Under the pieces are notes generated by a model. That model ran no database searches, was not told the origin of the DNA, and saw only the letters and a list, made by a program, of their open reading frames with translations. From the NCBI GenBank assembly GCA_016801845.1, contig CM028917.1, positions 8,138,501 through 8,202,500 on the forward strand: a DNA stretch of 64,000 bases, given 5' to 3'. This DNA is from Polydactylus sextarius (Eukaryota > Chordata > Actinopteri > Polynemidae). A program made the translations under genes and the position numbers. Each line of letters starts with the position of its first letter. The stretch's first letter is position 1. This document shows positions 38,688-48,594 of the stretch, in pieces.

Positions 38688-41600
38688 GTCCACACTCTGG
38701 GCCCGTCCTCCCTTTCCCTTGTCTGAAACAACCCTTTCTTTGTCTCCACTCTCCACTTCCTGTTTCATCTGGAACCAATTTCCCCCTCGTGCCTCGTCCC
38801 CAGGGGGAACACGCTCCTCAGTGCGCCACATTTACAGGGGAATGGACTGGCTTATATTCAGCAGCACACTGACTGTGTAAAAGCTGCTGGTGCTCCACGC
38901 AGCACTGATGGAAATGAGGAATAAAGACGCTGTTCAGCCGCTGAATCTCAAGTCTACAAAGCCTTGGGCAATGTCGACAAGAATGAGAAAACTCTTCTTT
39001 TTTTAAATAAAAAGTGATGTATGTTGGGAGTTACCAACACTGCGTTGCACTTCAAATAGGAGTGAGCTATGCAAACCACAGCTTGTATTTGTTCAGTGTT
39101 TATGCTGCATCCTTTCAGAGGTGCCGGGTCACCAAAACAAGTCAAGAGATGTGATCATTTTTGCTTTACTGCCACAAAATGCACAATTACTAGTGATTAA
39201 AAAGTCGAGAATGTGTGTTTTATATCACATTTACGGTCAAACTAAGGGTGTAGGCACTGTACGAGCAACAAAAACTGGGAAGAAAACTGGAATGCAAGTG
39301 AAATAGAAACCAAAATTATCCGTTAACCATTAAATTATAGAGTCGGCATTGGTTCTACGGTGGACAGAGTGGAAAGAAGAAAGAGAAAAGAGGAGGAGGA
39401 GGAGTTTGGAGAACAGGAGGAGGGAGAGAGGGTAGAGTTAAGCAACATCTGGAATCAATCTGTCTGCAGGAGAAGAGCGAGGGAGCGGGCTGGATGGAAG
39501 AGGGAAGGACAGAGGAGAAAGAAAGAGGAAAAAGAAAGAAGAGAATGAGATGAAAATAAAGGCAGAGACAGACAAACACAGGAGGAGAAGGAATGTGGGG
39601 AATAAGACGACCAGAGCCAAGAATGGGGAGAAAAATCAAAAGCAGTGAAACATTTGCAAAGCAGAGACAATGAGTCATAAGAGAAGAATGCAATGTGATT
39701 TATATTTTCTTAAAGGGTGGGGGAGGGGATTGGAAAGGGGGTCTGAACTTGATACCTACTTCTCAGACACACACACTCACACATGCTCCCTTTCCAAAAT
39801 GGCATTGCTTTAGGTATATCGCATGTCTGTGCATGTTGAAGAGAGTGTAAAAGCCACTTACATCTGTGCCTGCTGCACTTATTTATTATTATTATTTAAA
39901 TAAATAAATAAAGGAGAAATTAACACGTTGCGCTGAACTGAGGCGGGCCGGGGCTGAAAGCCGGGCTTCTCCTACAGCACTTTTGCAAGTTTCCATTAAG
40001 TTAATTCCATACAGTTTGCGAGCGAGGAGGAGCCTTTGAAGGCGCCGGCTGGCTGACTAACTGTGAGGGCTTCAGACTGCACTGGCAGGGATCAGCAGAA
40101 GCACAGAAAACCAGTCACACACACACACACATAAACACACGCTCTCTCTTACTCGCTCTCTCTTTCTGCCCCCCCCCCCCACGCCTCCGCGGAGGGTAAA
40201 ACTAAAGGGCGTTTCTCTTGTTTATTTTCTCTCTCTCTGACTTGCTATTTTAGGAGAAGGAAAGAAGTTTGGGGAGTTGCTGGAGCGAAATGGGAAGGAG
40301 CACAGGGGAAGAAAAAGGAGCAGCAGTGGTGAAGGAAGGCAAAATGACATGAGGTCAACAGATGGTGAGAGGGGAGGGGGAGAGGACAGAGGGAGGAGGG
40401 GGAGCGGGGGTAATTAAGAAGGCTGCTGCAGGCATCCAGTGGTCCCTAACAGAACAGCCTGAGGAGGTGGACTGCTCAGGGTTCGGTCGCAATCACGTCG
40501 CCAAACTACACAAAAAGAAAAAAAAAAAAAAAAACAAAGAAGAAAGAAAAAAAATCCCACCTGCTACCACCAAAGTAACATTACGTGAAGGATAAAATCT
40601 CTCTGGTTCACACGCATCAAAGGTCTGAAATTGATCTAGAACCCACTGTAAACAACAGTCAAATTAGTTTTAACAACCCTGCTAACATTTGTTAAACTAA
40701 AACCATCTCTCAGCTCAAGATTATCAACTTCACAAAACCACAAAAGAAAAAAGCTGCATAGTGCTCAACATTCATCAAGCGTTTTCTCAAGACAACTCTT
40801 GGCAATCACTTGCTCAATATGTGAGCAAACTCAAAAAACTCTATGAAGTCAACAAATCACAGGTGAGAAATTGGGGGGAACTGGAGATGAGCTAGATGGG
40901 ATGAGGGCACATGGAGAGGATCAAACGGCATTGTCACATAACGCAGGAAGTGAAGGAGAAGAAATTAAGAGAACACTCTGTGGGGGCAGAGGACAGAAAA
41001 GTGATGGATTTGTTCTGTCAACGCGTCATACTCTAAAAAGGTATATCGCAGCTTGATGATGAAGCCGAAACTGACAAATGCAATGGAAGTGGTCAATACG
41101 TGGAGACGTAAAGACAACCGAGAGGAGGGAGGGACGGGGCGGGAAGACGAGATGAATTGCAAGTTTCCTCAGAGATTGACGACTTAATTCTTATGACAGA
41201 GACTTTTTCAAACCGTGCAGCCCAGACTGAGCCCACATGACAGGACGATAGTTCAAAGTAAAACTTGGAAAGACTTCTGATATGAACGGAACACTGGTCA
41301 ACAAAAAAGACTTTCTTTTTTTTTTTTCAACAAAACATGTGGTTCTCGGGTATTTACAGGTTGGATTTATTGACCGTCTCCTCTTCTCAGACTGTGTGGT
41401 CTGCTAATAACAACAAATGACCTGTAGTTAAGAGTCATACAGGTGCTCATGTGTGGACCTTATGCACAGCAGCAGCAGTAGCGCACACACACTCACCTCT
41501 GCTCGGGTTGAGATATTTGCTGAATGTTTGTGGTGTTTGACAAACGAAGGATTAGGTCGCTGCCGCTTCGTCTTTGGCTCTTTATGGTAAAGTAAATACA

Positions 41601-44600
41601 TGTGAACGTATGTGACACATAGTCCTTACAACATATGCATTTAGAGCTCTTCAAAGTACAGTTCTTGCGAGACTCACACCTATGCACACTGTTTGTTTTT
41701 CCCTCTGCTCTTACTTCAGTCACAGCCTACGACTATATTCATGAGCATATAACAAGATCAATATCCAATTAATTTTTAAAAACACTGAGCGCCATTACAG
41801 CACAACCCTGACAAGAACTGGTAAAGTTCTTTAGTGAAATTGCATTTGTCAGATACTTTTTTATCACGTGCCCTTTGTGTGTTCCTATTTGCAATGTGTC
41901 ACTTCGAAGCCAGATCTCATTGTTTCACACTATTTATGTTGAGCTTCGCTTCATTTAAAAAGAAATGCTGTGTTTATTCTTATGGCCGCTTCATTGTTTT
42001 CTATCGGATCTAATTATTTCAGTTTGTCAGGGCAAAGACTGTAGCACACCATGGCCATGCATTATGAAGCAATGGCTAATTAATGAAAGTGAACCACGTG
42101 GGTATTTCGTTTTTTTTTCATTTCATGCTCTATTGTTAGTGGCATACTTATTTAGTGACGTCTTGGATCAGTACTCTGCGTCAAATGAGCCACTTAATAA
42201 ACTGTTTGGGTTCAGTGTTGGACGTGGCGAATAGCTGACGTTACAGAGGACAAAGCATCACACACACATCGTTTAACGGATCCAGGTATAGTCTACAACT
42301 GAAAACAGTGTGATAATAGAGTGGCAGAGCGTCACAGAGGACCCCATGTATGGGAAACACCAAATTGACATTTAGCTGTGCGTGCAGATGGAGATGAGAG
42401 CCCATATGACAGTTTGGGGGCAGTGCTGGGTAGGAGGCATGTAGGGTGGGTGGGTGGAGGAGTGTTGACATGATGACCATAAAGGGAGAGTTAACATGCC
42501 AGTGTCATGTTATGGTGCTGCTTTGCAGTAAGTCGAGACACGAGGCACAGGAAAGACAGCAAGGGATTCTTTCTTTCTCTTTTTGTGAATGGAGCCTTTC
42601 CCCTATTTTCTCCAATCTTATTGTTCCTCCATGCTTTGGCAATACAGCTGGTGCACTTGTGCCAACAAAGCACAGTGAATTGAATTGAACACAAACACAC
42701 ATACACACACACACACAGTGTGTGAGAAAGGCAGCGAGATAACGACAGAGAGAGAAAATATGAGTTGAGCAACTTTGTCTGGGGGAATTTTAGCTTATCG
42801 TTGCCAGTTCAAAAGTCAAGGGTGACTCCACCTCTGTGCTATGGCTCAAAGTTTGACAGCAATCATTAAACAGCAGCATGGAGAATAATGCAGGAGCTGG
42901 TGGGACTTCGTACGACCCTCTGTAACATATATGAACACAAGTCACCTCCATTGGATCTCTGTAATACAGCCCCTCCCCTTCTGTGGATATTCCTTCTTTT
43001 CTGTGAATAATTCAGGCTGCAGACATCTGAAGGACACTAAGACTTTTAGTCTACAGTTACATGCAGGCTCTCGGGGTACTTGCACGACTAGTTACTACTG
43101 TAGCTACGCAACCACTGAGCCTAATGACAATAATCAGCAGAGCAGACAATGGCATGTTCTCTTGCTTTTTCATCAACAGTGATATGGGACACTAATAGTT
43201 GATTATTATCACTGTCAATTCAACTACTCAATATTACATTCAGTGAAGAGCCAAATATTTGATATGATTACTTGATAAATAACAGTAATTAATATATGAA
43301 TTGAAGAATTAAAGCTGTCATGAGTTTTTATTAAAAAATATACATACTGAGTGAACTTAGCTTGTAGGATTTTTTTTTTTTAAATCTATCTTAAATCCTC
43401 AGATCTTAAATCTTTAATGCACAAAATTTGTGGCATTAAATCATTGTGATGCAGCAGCAGGATGTGGTGAATATTTGTCATTTTAGCCTGAAAGATGACT
43501 GAAGAGATTACAGATTCAGTTTCTGTCTATCGACTAATTCGTTCGTCACAGAACTGTTCCAACTCTAAATGTGATATAGACCAGAGATATCGCACAGAAT
43601 CAGTTTGTATCCTAAACAGCAAACATGACTTTAATTTTTTTATTTGCATTTGCTTTACTATCATTAAGGGAAAAACCCAGAGAGAAACACTGAATGCTTG
43701 AGGCGAGTGATCAGGAGTGGATTGTTGGCAGCAGAACATTTTCATTAGCAACAAATGTTACAGACTTAATTTGTCATTGGACTCCAGGGCCAAAAAAAAA
43801 AAAAAAAAAACAAAGTTTACGTAAGTGCACTTGTTCAACAAAAACAAGCAACACTCAATATGTGGTGAAAAAAAAACCTGTTCACTGTCACCACAACCTA
43901 TCTCAGGGATCTGTCTGTTCATATCAACCTCAGCCCTGCTTCGCCTGGCCCTCTCCCTTCACTTTGCGATCAGTCTGGTTAATGCCCTCCCTAAATGAGC
44001 TTTGATCTCGTTAGCGCGACGCAAAGCCTCTTTACTGCCAATGATAGGACAAATCGGCTCTCTGAAACACAGAGGGGGAGGTGGACGGAGAGAGTTAGAA
44101 ACTGTACTCCTGCTGCAGCAAGTGGTGGGGGGCCTCAAAAAAAGAGAAGGAAAAAAGGGATGAGATGAGGGGGAAAAACAAACATGAGAGGAAAAATAAC
44201 ACAGGATGAGACAGATGAGAAGCTGTGGAGGGGAAAAAAAGTGATTTATGTTACACAGATCTGAGTGATGTGAGAGGGGCTGAGGACGGGGGAGATAACT
44301 AAAGATGGAAAAGGGGGTGAGATGGGATAGCAGAGAGAAAGAGTGACGGTGGTGGTGGGGGGAGGGGTTGGGGAGGTTTGCCTCACTGGCACACTGAGAG
44401 CCTGTGAACCAGGAGTCAATTAGCAATCTGGAAATATGCCTGGGGGGGAGACGGGAGGTGGGGGGAGAAATCAGAGGGCAGCTAGAGGGGAGAGGGAGGG
44501 GAGGTGCAGTTTGTATGAGGCAGAGTGGGGGGAGGAGGAGAGTAGGAGCAACAAAGGGGAGAGGAGGCTGCACTCTCGTTTATTATTACCGTCCTGATTT

Positions 44601-46794
44601 ACAGTCAGCCTGGAAGGTCAGCGATGGCTCAGTGGGAATTCTGTGGTAAATGTTGAGCACGTTTAGTTAGAAGATCATCCGCTGAACTCCTCTTCCTCAT
44701 CCTGAGCACGTTCGCTGCTACAACTACATTTAACTACCACGGCTGACTTGCTGGCTTTAGCTCTGCTCGTTTTATTTATTTACCCTTTGCATCAAGTGTC
44801 ATTCGACCACTCATCTTCATTCAGAGCGTATCCCACTGCTTATCTCTCCCACAACTGATCATGTCATCCTGCTATCCATCACTTTCCTCCCATCCTTTAT
44901 CATGGTCCCTGATGGATGCAAGCTAATGGCTCTGATTTCCTCTCTGTCCTCTCTCCTTGCCTCCATCCTTTATTTCCTGCTACATCCATAAATCCAGGCC
45001 ACATACATCTGAGTCTACGCTCTGCTCCTGAAAAATATTTAGATATTTTGTCCATTCAAATCCCACTCTCTCTTCCTCTTTCTCCTTCTGGTCATGCCTC
45101 TCTCGCATCCTGTGAGCCCTCACCAATCACATTCTTCTTCACCATCTATTCATCCATCAGTTCACCCTACCTCGCCATCTCAGCTTCACTCCATCCCTAT
45201 TTCCAGCCTGACCCACCCCCCAGTGCCCGGCAATCAATACAACTGATGGGCAACAGGAATCCTCCACCACACCACGCCGCTCATAGTCACATCATCTTTG
45301 CCGGCAGGCTATAACCTTTCCCTATCATCAACATCCATCCTCTGTGAAGTTTGCAGAGCATCACAACATTACATGGGCATCTATTTGTCATTGCAGCAGG
45401 TCAGCCGTGCAGCCAATTAAAGTCTTTTACCAGTTCCCCAGGATTCAATTACCTGCAGATGACCTCAAACCACGTCCACCTGGTCTTCAATTGCTGTTAG
45501 TGCCGTTTCGCTTGTACTAAAATACCAAACGTCAGCTGAAAACCTCCTTAGTACTGTCGGATTACAGGCTTTTCAAAGCATGCGTAGATGTAAGAGAGAT
45601 GTGTAGAGCGTGTGTGGTTGTGAGACAGAAAGAGTAAGGGAAAAAATAGAGAGCAATAGATCCGATGAGAGTAAGAGAGAAAGGTGTACCCTGTGCCTCG
45701 GCAATCCCCTGGTTTACTGTAATATACACACATTAGTCCGGCAGAGGCAGGAGCGGCTGCTGATGCTTTGCTGTCTCAGCAGTCGAGTCATAAAAGCAGG
45801 GAAGACCCATGTTAAGGAGGGCCCCCCGAGCCCCCTCGCTCCTTCAGCCTACACCAAAAGGCTCTGTTCTTTGTCTTTCACTGTGGTGACCCCTCCCCCC
45901 AGTCGTTGTCTGCCTCTCTCTTTTAACACCTAGCGACAATTGTGGGGGGGCAAGAGCGATTAACAGCACATGCGGCGTGTATCAGGATTTGATGTGGTGA
46001 CTCACTGCAAATTATCATCACAGGTTTGACTAATTTCATCCATGTGACGCTGAAAAAAAAATGACGCCTTGCCTTGCAACATGTGACAAAGCACTGGTTT
46101 ACTTTCTGTAGGACAGGCATGATGAATGGCTCTGATCTTTGCTGTGCTGCTGTCTGTCATAGCAATGGAGTCTGTATCATATTACCTTTGTCTGGCTTGG
46201 TCATGCTACCCTCACTGAGCAGCTCCAGGAGAAAAGCCAGTGGGTTTTTTTTGTTTGTTTGTTTTGTTTTTTCATCAAGCCACATTTTTACTATCGTCAT
46301 ACTTTTCTTTTTGGTTTTTTAGTAATTCATGAATCTCGCATTTGGTTTTAATGAAAGGATTTTCTGTTTGCTGCAATGATGCATGATTATGTTGTTGATG
46401 AGAGAAAGGGGCCTGTCAAAACATTATCATCACTCCCTGCTGACGCTGAGGAACAAAAGCTTTTAGAGAAGAAGGGAAAGAGGAGGGTAGATGATACTTT
46501 GTTACAATCCTGCTACACATGAAGCTCGGATGGAAACAAATTGATACGTCTGTGAGAAATGGACACTACATGTGTTTACATTGCATTCCTTACCTGCCCA
46601 ATGTCACCAACAACACTCCCGGTCCCGTCTATCCTTGGTCTTTTGCACTCCGCCCCGGCTAAGTCAGTCAGGGCAGCGGCTGTCTGAGCGTCGGGCTCCG
46701 GGTCTCCTCGCTTCATCCCCCGGACAGCTGCTGGACCCCCGGCCGCGTTTGCATGAGGTCCGGCTGCCGTATCAATGTCTCTTTCTCGGTCCAT
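6917..46794 (-). CDS. rbfox2: rbfox2, RNA-binding Fox-1 homolog 2 (splicing regulator), complete, 13 joined coding exons, 443 aa
   Basis: RBFOX2 is a nuclear RNA-binding protein that recognises (U)GCAUG and controls alternative splicing. Coding exons, from 5' to 3' on the minus strand, are 46594-46794, 37031-37081, 24366-24569, 23413-23586, 22905-22958, 22550-22642, 13407-13494, 12457-12513, 12052-12199, 10895-10937, 8593-8690, 7123-7198 and 6917-6961. Together they give 1332 nt with every splice phase consistent. The RRM spans about residues 187-263. It has RNP2 LHVSNI (191-196), RNP1 KGFGFVTF (228-235) and the conserved IPFRFRDPDLRQMFG. The Ala-rich C-terminal domain ends in YSRFAPY, as in all RBFOX proteins. 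RBFOX2 rather than RBFOX1 or RBFOX3 is indicated by exon 1 (GMKRGDPEPD...CKRPRID) and exon 2 (NEPLNPGFHGYPP), which match the RBFOX2-type N-terminus. The start at 46794 has a good Kozak context; an in-frame upstream ATG exists. Alternative exons are listed separately. Confidence 0.93.
7123..7198 (-). CDS. rbfox2: rbfox2 coding exon 12
   Basis: 76 nt encoding YGRVYTTDPYHALAPAAAYG then VGAM. Acceptor CTGCCAG, donor GTGAGA. The 161-base intron to the last exon has no room for the mammalian-type NAFAPLTDAKTRSH cassette, and none was found. Confidence 0.9.
8593..8690 (-). CDS. rbfox2: rbfox2 coding exon 11
   Basis: 98 nt encoding GGYPAAAAAAAYRYAQPAAV and then TGATAAAAAYSD. Acceptor CTCTAG, donor GTGAGG. 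Ala-rich C-terminal domain of RBFOX proteins. Confidence 0.9.
10319..10361 (-). CDS. rbfox2: rbfox2 alternative exon 10b (LVFQDSVLSPRLPQ), muscle-type alternative
   Basis: 43 nt between a TTCTCTCTATAG acceptor and a GTAGGG donor. Used instead of exon 10a it reads LVFQDSVLSPRLPQ in frame, which resembles the mammalian alternative VVYQEPVYGNKLLQ. After exon 10a it would hit a stop after eight codons, so the two exons behave as mutually exclusive. Not included in the 443-aa model. Confidence 0.68.
10895..10937 (-). CDS. rbfox2: rbfox2 coding exon 10a (VVYQDGFYGAADLY), brain-type alternative
   Basis: 43 nt encoding VVYQDGFYGAADLY, one residue longer than the mammalian GADLY version. In mammals this exon is one of a mutually exclusive pair and is favoured in brain. 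It is preceded by a very C-rich polypyrimidine tract. Donor GTAAGT. Confidence 0.88.
10938..11015 (-). promoter_or_regulatory. rbfox2: C-rich polypyrimidine tract at the exon 10a acceptor
   Basis: On the transcribed strand nearly the whole stretch is C/T, with several runs of four to six C directly before the CTCAG acceptor. The DNA plus strand is correspondingly G-rich, with G-quadruplex potential. Binding by PTBP or PCBP proteins is a plausible inference. Confidence 0.45.
12052..12199 (-). CDS. rbfox2: rbfox2 coding exon 9
   Basis: 148 nt encoding PGFPYPSAAAAATTAAAAF, RGAHLRGRGRPVYSAV and AIPAYPG. It is the RBFOX C-terminal core with the RGRGR element. The intron to exon 8 is only 257 bases and holds no cassette exon that I can see. 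Confidence 0.92.
12457..12513 (-). CDS. rbfox2: rbfox2 coding exon 8
   Basis: 57 nt encoding GWKLSPMVGAVYGPELYA, flanked by an ATCAG acceptor and a GTAAGG donor. Highly conserved RBFOX2 segment; the final base joins to form Val before PGFPYP. Confidence 0.9.
13407..13494 (-). CDS. rbfox2: rbfox2 coding exon 7, with a 27-nt 3' extension
   Basis: Encodes VNNATARVMTNKKMVSPYPN and continues GEALSTLPY before a GTAAC donor. The mammalian exon is 61 nt and ends right after the Asn codon plus one base. Here there is no GT at that position, and the exon runs 27 nt further in the same phase. The next exon then completes an Ala codon and continues GWKLSPMVG. Confidence 0.78.
15898..15979. repeat. imperfect (GA)n stretch
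   Basis: Purine-rich GAGA repeats with interruptions, in rbfox2 intron 6. Confidence 0.85.
17758..17793 (-). other. rbfox2: possible 36-nt micro-exon with in-frame stop in rbfox2 intron 6
   Basis: A pyrimidine-rich tract ending TTGTTGTCAG precedes 36 nt, which are followed by a near-consensus ACG/GTAAGT donor. Read in the frame set by exon 6 it gives three residues and then TAA. If used it would be a poison exon. It may be chance. Confidence 0.25.
18838..22083 (-). promoter_or_regulatory. rbfox2: array of RBFOX binding motifs (UGCAUG)
   Basis: TGCATG on the minus strand begins at plus positions 18838, 19176, 19224, 19275, 19914, 20469, 20521, 20713, 20781, 21159, 21218, 21277, 21340, 21587, 21677 and 22078. 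That is 16 sites in 3.25 kb, against about one expected. The opposite strand has only about three in the same span. A role in autoregulated splicing is inferred. Confidence 0.6.
22550..22642 (-). CDS. rbfox2: rbfox2 coding exon 6, the 93-nt RRM exon (residues 229-259)
   Basis: Exactly 93 nt, encoding GFGFVTFENSADAEKAREKL and ending VEGRKIE, which includes RNP1. In mammalian Rbfox genes this 93-nt exon is autoregulated. Its skipping keeps frame but destroys the RRM, giving a dominant-negative protein. A UGCAUG site lies in the upstream intron (22845-22850), as expected for such control. Confidence 0.94.
22845..22850 (-). promoter_or_regulatory. rbfox2: UGCAUG upstream of the 93-nt rbfox2 exon
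   Basis: Single TGCATG on the transcribed strand in the 262-base intron between exons 5 and 6, about 200 bases before exon 6. RBFOX binding upstream of an exon typically causes skipping, and this is the known autoregulatory arrangement in mammalian Rbfox genes. Confidence 0.6.
22905..22958 (-). CDS. rbfox2: rbfox2 coding exon 5 (residues 211-228)
   Basis: 54 nt encoding QFGKILDVEIIFNERGSK between a TTTACAG acceptor and a GTAAGT donor. This part of the RRM matches the invariant RBFOX exon of the same length. Confidence 0.94.
22959..24365 (-). other. rbfox2: rbfox2 introns 3 and 4
   Basis: Introns on either side of exon 4. A/T-rich, with a GA-rich stretch at 23600-23660 beside the exon 4 acceptor. 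Nothing else recognised. Confidence 0.55.
23413..23586 (-). CDS. rbfox2: rbfox2 coding exon 4 (residues 153-210, start of RRM)
   Basis: 174 nt between CCTGCAG and GTAAG. The Gly-rich linker GKTDETSQGEAG... leads into KGTPKRLHVSNIPFRFRDPD and LRQMFG. These are beta-1 (RNP2) and helix 1 of the RRM and are identical or nearly identical to the family. The Phe residues of IPFRF that stack on the RNA are present. Confidence 0.93.
24366..24569 (-). CDS. rbfox2: rbfox2 coding exon 3 (residues 85-152)
   Basis: 204 nt between CTGCAG and GTAAG. It encodes GSQDSTGGQEGLVAPPFTAF and then a six-proline run and QNGLPG. This is homologous to the RBFOX segment GNQEP...PFTTIPFPPPPQNGIP. The second half is Gly/Ala-rich and diverges from mammals. 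Both ends are phase 0. Confidence 0.88.
30058..30108. repeat. short dispersed-repeat remnant (TTTATTTATATGGCACCAAA type)
   Basis: The order TTTATTTATATGGCACCAAATC, then TCTCAAGGCA, matches a short sequence that recurs throughout fish genomes. Only about 50 bases remain recognisable. Confidence 0.4.
32385..32425. repeat. (GT)n microsatellite
   Basis: About 20 units, seen directly, in rbfox2 intron 2. Confidence 0.95.
33367..33399 (-). CDS. rbfox2: rbfox2 alternative first coding exon (MMGLYYPAMLP)
   Basis: Two tandem ATGs start an 11-codon segment, MMGLYYPAMLP, ending at a strong GTAAGT donor in phase 0. It would therefore splice in frame to exon 3 (GSQDST...). It lies inside the intron between exons 2 and 3. 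This matches the known RBFOX layout, in which alternative promoters feed short first exons into the same downstream exon. The reading frame stays open upstream of the ATGs, so an internal exon is also possible. Confidence 0.5.
33855..33881 (-). promoter_or_regulatory. rbfox2: candidate promoter elements upstream of the rbfox2 alternative first exon
   Basis: On the minus strand a TTTTAAAA TATA-like word is followed within a few bases by GGGGCGGGA, about 460 bases upstream of MMGLYYPAMLP. The order TATA then GC-box is not the usual one, so support is weak. Confidence 0.2.
37031..37081 (-). CDS. rbfox2: rbfox2 coding exon 2 (residues 68-84)
   Basis: Acceptor TTTTGCAG and donor GTAAG flank 51 nt encoding NNEPLNPGFHGYPPHSQ. 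This is clearly homologous to the mammalian RBFOX2 segment QNEPLTPGYHGF. Both ends are phase 0. Confidence 0.88.
37220..37258. repeat. (TA)n(CA)n microsatellite
   Basis: About 16 TA units followed by a short CA run, 140 bases upstream (transcript sense) of rbfox2 exon 2. Confidence 0.92.
37998..38027. repeat. (GT)n microsatellite
   Basis: About 14 GT units, in rbfox2 intron 1. Confidence 0.93.
38653..38683. repeat. (GT)n microsatellite
   Basis: About 15 GT units, in rbfox2 intron 1. Confidence 0.93.
46594..46794 (-). CDS. rbfox2: rbfox2 coding exon 1 (residues 1-67)
   Basis: Begins MDRERDIDTAAG and ends GSVVGDIGQ before a GTAAGG donor (phase 0). It contains the basic cluster KRPR, probably a nuclear localisation signal, in the same place as the RBFOX2 segment GMKR...SKRPR in mammals. 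The chosen ATG has A at -3 and G at +4. Further in-frame ATGs upstream (for example in MLMSTDV) would add residues, so the exact start is uncertain. Confidence 0.85.
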
Positions 46795-47600
46795 TATTCC
46801 CCGACTAACGGGTAGCATTATAGATGCAACGTCGGTCGACATTAACATTGGACGGCAGACAGTCACCAGTCAAAAGTCTTGTTTTTATACCTTTTTCCTT
46901 TTTCCTCTCGGGTTTGTCCACAGCTCGATATTCACAACGGATCTGGCTTTTCCCAAGACGCGCAGACGTACAATATTGACCAGATTTTCATCAATGTTAC
47001 ACTGTTTATTGTCTAACTTAGCATTAGCTATTCGAGACAGACCATTTTGACCATACCACGATTCCGGACAAAGCACATTAAGTACAGCTTTTCCCTTAAA
47101 AGAAAAAAGTCAAGCCACGCCAAACCGTGACCTATTTTAATAAAGATCACACGTCCCGACTCTTGGATGCCTGACAAGCTAATTAGCTAGCTAACATTAG
47201 CTAGCTTGCTAGCATTACATTCCGCTAGCTCTCTTCATAAATGTGGCTCGGAGAGCACACTCCCGCTGCCAATAATAGAAAATGTTGGGAATTAGCTTCA
47301 CGTTAACACTTCTCCTTACGCCGTGTCAGCCAGTCCTCTGCTGCTCTCTCGGCTAAAAGGTCTTTTTGCATTAAAGCTCTCACTTGTTTCCTACCAGCCT
47401 TTTCCCCCTCGGTCTCAGTCCCGTCTTATCACACCGTCCGTTCCCTCGCCGTGCTCTGCTGTGGATGTGTCTTGGCGTGCGGACCTGGCTGCCGACGAAC
47501 ACGATTTCCTCTGGTCTCAGTCCCAGTTGGTGTAACTCGTAAGTGTTGGAGGGAGACGTGAGTGCGCTGATCCGCGGTCAGTTTTGTCCACGGACCTCGG
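46795..47600 (-). promoter_or_regulatory. rbfox2: rbfox2 5' UTR and promoter region (CpG-containing)
   Basis: The sequence upstream of the rbfox2 start is relatively GC- and CpG-rich, especially 47380-47600, as expected for a housekeeping/neuronal CpG promoter. No TATA box is evident and the transcription start cannot be fixed. A 10-bp inverted repeat lies at 47185-47206. Confidence 0.4.
47185..47206. repeat. perfect 10-bp inverted repeat (AGCTAGCTAA, 2-base spacer)
   Basis: Arms at 47185-47194 and 47197-47206 are exact reverse complements. They sit among further GCTAGC words. Located just upstream of rbfox2. Confidence 0.7.
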
Positions 47601-47699
47601 AGGAGAGCGGAGGGAAAATGAGGTGAGGTGGGCTGGTCTGAGGTCTGCGTTTTCCTCTGTCTCCTTCTCCTTCTTCTAGCTGCCCCCCTCCTCCCAACA

Positions 47700-47737
47700 C
47701 CACCACCACCACCACCTCCTCCTCCTCCTCCTCCCAG
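47700..47737. repeat. CAC/CTC trinucleotide repeat
   Basis: Runs of (ACC)n followed by (TCC)n, polypyrimidine-rich on the plus strand. Confidence 0.8.
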
Positions 47738-47771
47738 CACCCCGCCTCCTCTATCCTCACTTACTTCACTG

Positions 47772-48012
<241 letters not shown>

Positions 48013-48109
48013 GTATTAAACACACACGCATAGATAGATGATTATTATTAGTTATTATAATTATTACTAGTAGTAGTAGTAGTAGTGGTATTACAATATT
48101 CCTGCCACG

Positions 48110-48111
<2 letters not shown>

Positions 48112-48187
<76 letters not shown>

Positions 48188-48200
48188 GTGTGTATACACA
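48112..48200. repeat. second (TA)n(TG)n microsatellite
   Basis: (TA)n then (TG)n, about 90 bases, 100 bases to the right of the long tract. Confidence 0.9.
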
Positions 48201-48580
48201 CATACATACATACCTATAGATATAACATTCATGTTCATATTATATATTATCAATTATAATGAGTCAGCTGAAGCCAGTGTCTGCAACAAAGACAAAAACA
48301 CAATGGATTCCAGGTTTGAAAATTACGTAATGAATTTACATTCTTCAGGAAATCTCTAAACACTTTCCCTTTTAATTCTCTTGTATTCGTCGTTTCTGTG
48401 TGTTTATTATATCTCTTACGCATAAAAGCTAATTTAAAGTAGTGTGTATGATTAAAAGTAACAAGTACGGGGATGAAGTATGAGTCAAAAAAAAGAGCAG
48501 CGAACTGGCACCTGCAGTCTCTTGAGTTGGGTTATTTTGGAGGAATGAGCTACACTACACTCGCGTTCTTTAATGTTTTT

Positions 48581-48594
48581 GCGCCCTCTAGTGG
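48581..48594 (-). promoter_or_regulatory. CTCF-type motif, reverse orientation
   Basis: The plus strand reads GCGCCCTCTAGTGG, so the minus strand reads CCACTAGAGGGCGC, an essentially perfect CTCF core. It is opposite in orientation to the motif at 2028-2043. Confidence 0.65.

Larger units (their letters stand above)
37082..46593 (-). other. rbfox2: rbfox2 intron 1
   Basis: 9.5 kb first intron. It contains (TA)n at 37220-37251, (GT)n at 37998-38027 and 38653-38683, purine-rich stretches at 39360-39560 and G-rich DNA at 44090-44545. No coding exon is convincingly supported. Confidence 0.55.

Noticed and set aside
41493..41723. Minus-strand open frame ending at a GTGAGT donor, considered as an rbfox2 exon
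   Set aside because: The donor would end in phase 2, while the next rbfox2 exons begin in phase 0. No acceptor or similarity to RBFOX sequence was found.
46795..46866. Longer rbfox2 start (upstream in-frame ATGs, MLMSTDVASIM...)
   Set aside because: Not excluded, but MDRERD has the better context and gives an N-terminus of the expected length; the longer version has no family support.
47161..47230. Repeated GCTAGC words considered as a CRISPR-like or mobile-element end
   Set aside because: Short palindromic words in a vertebrate promoter region, without regular spacing, spacers or a transposase.
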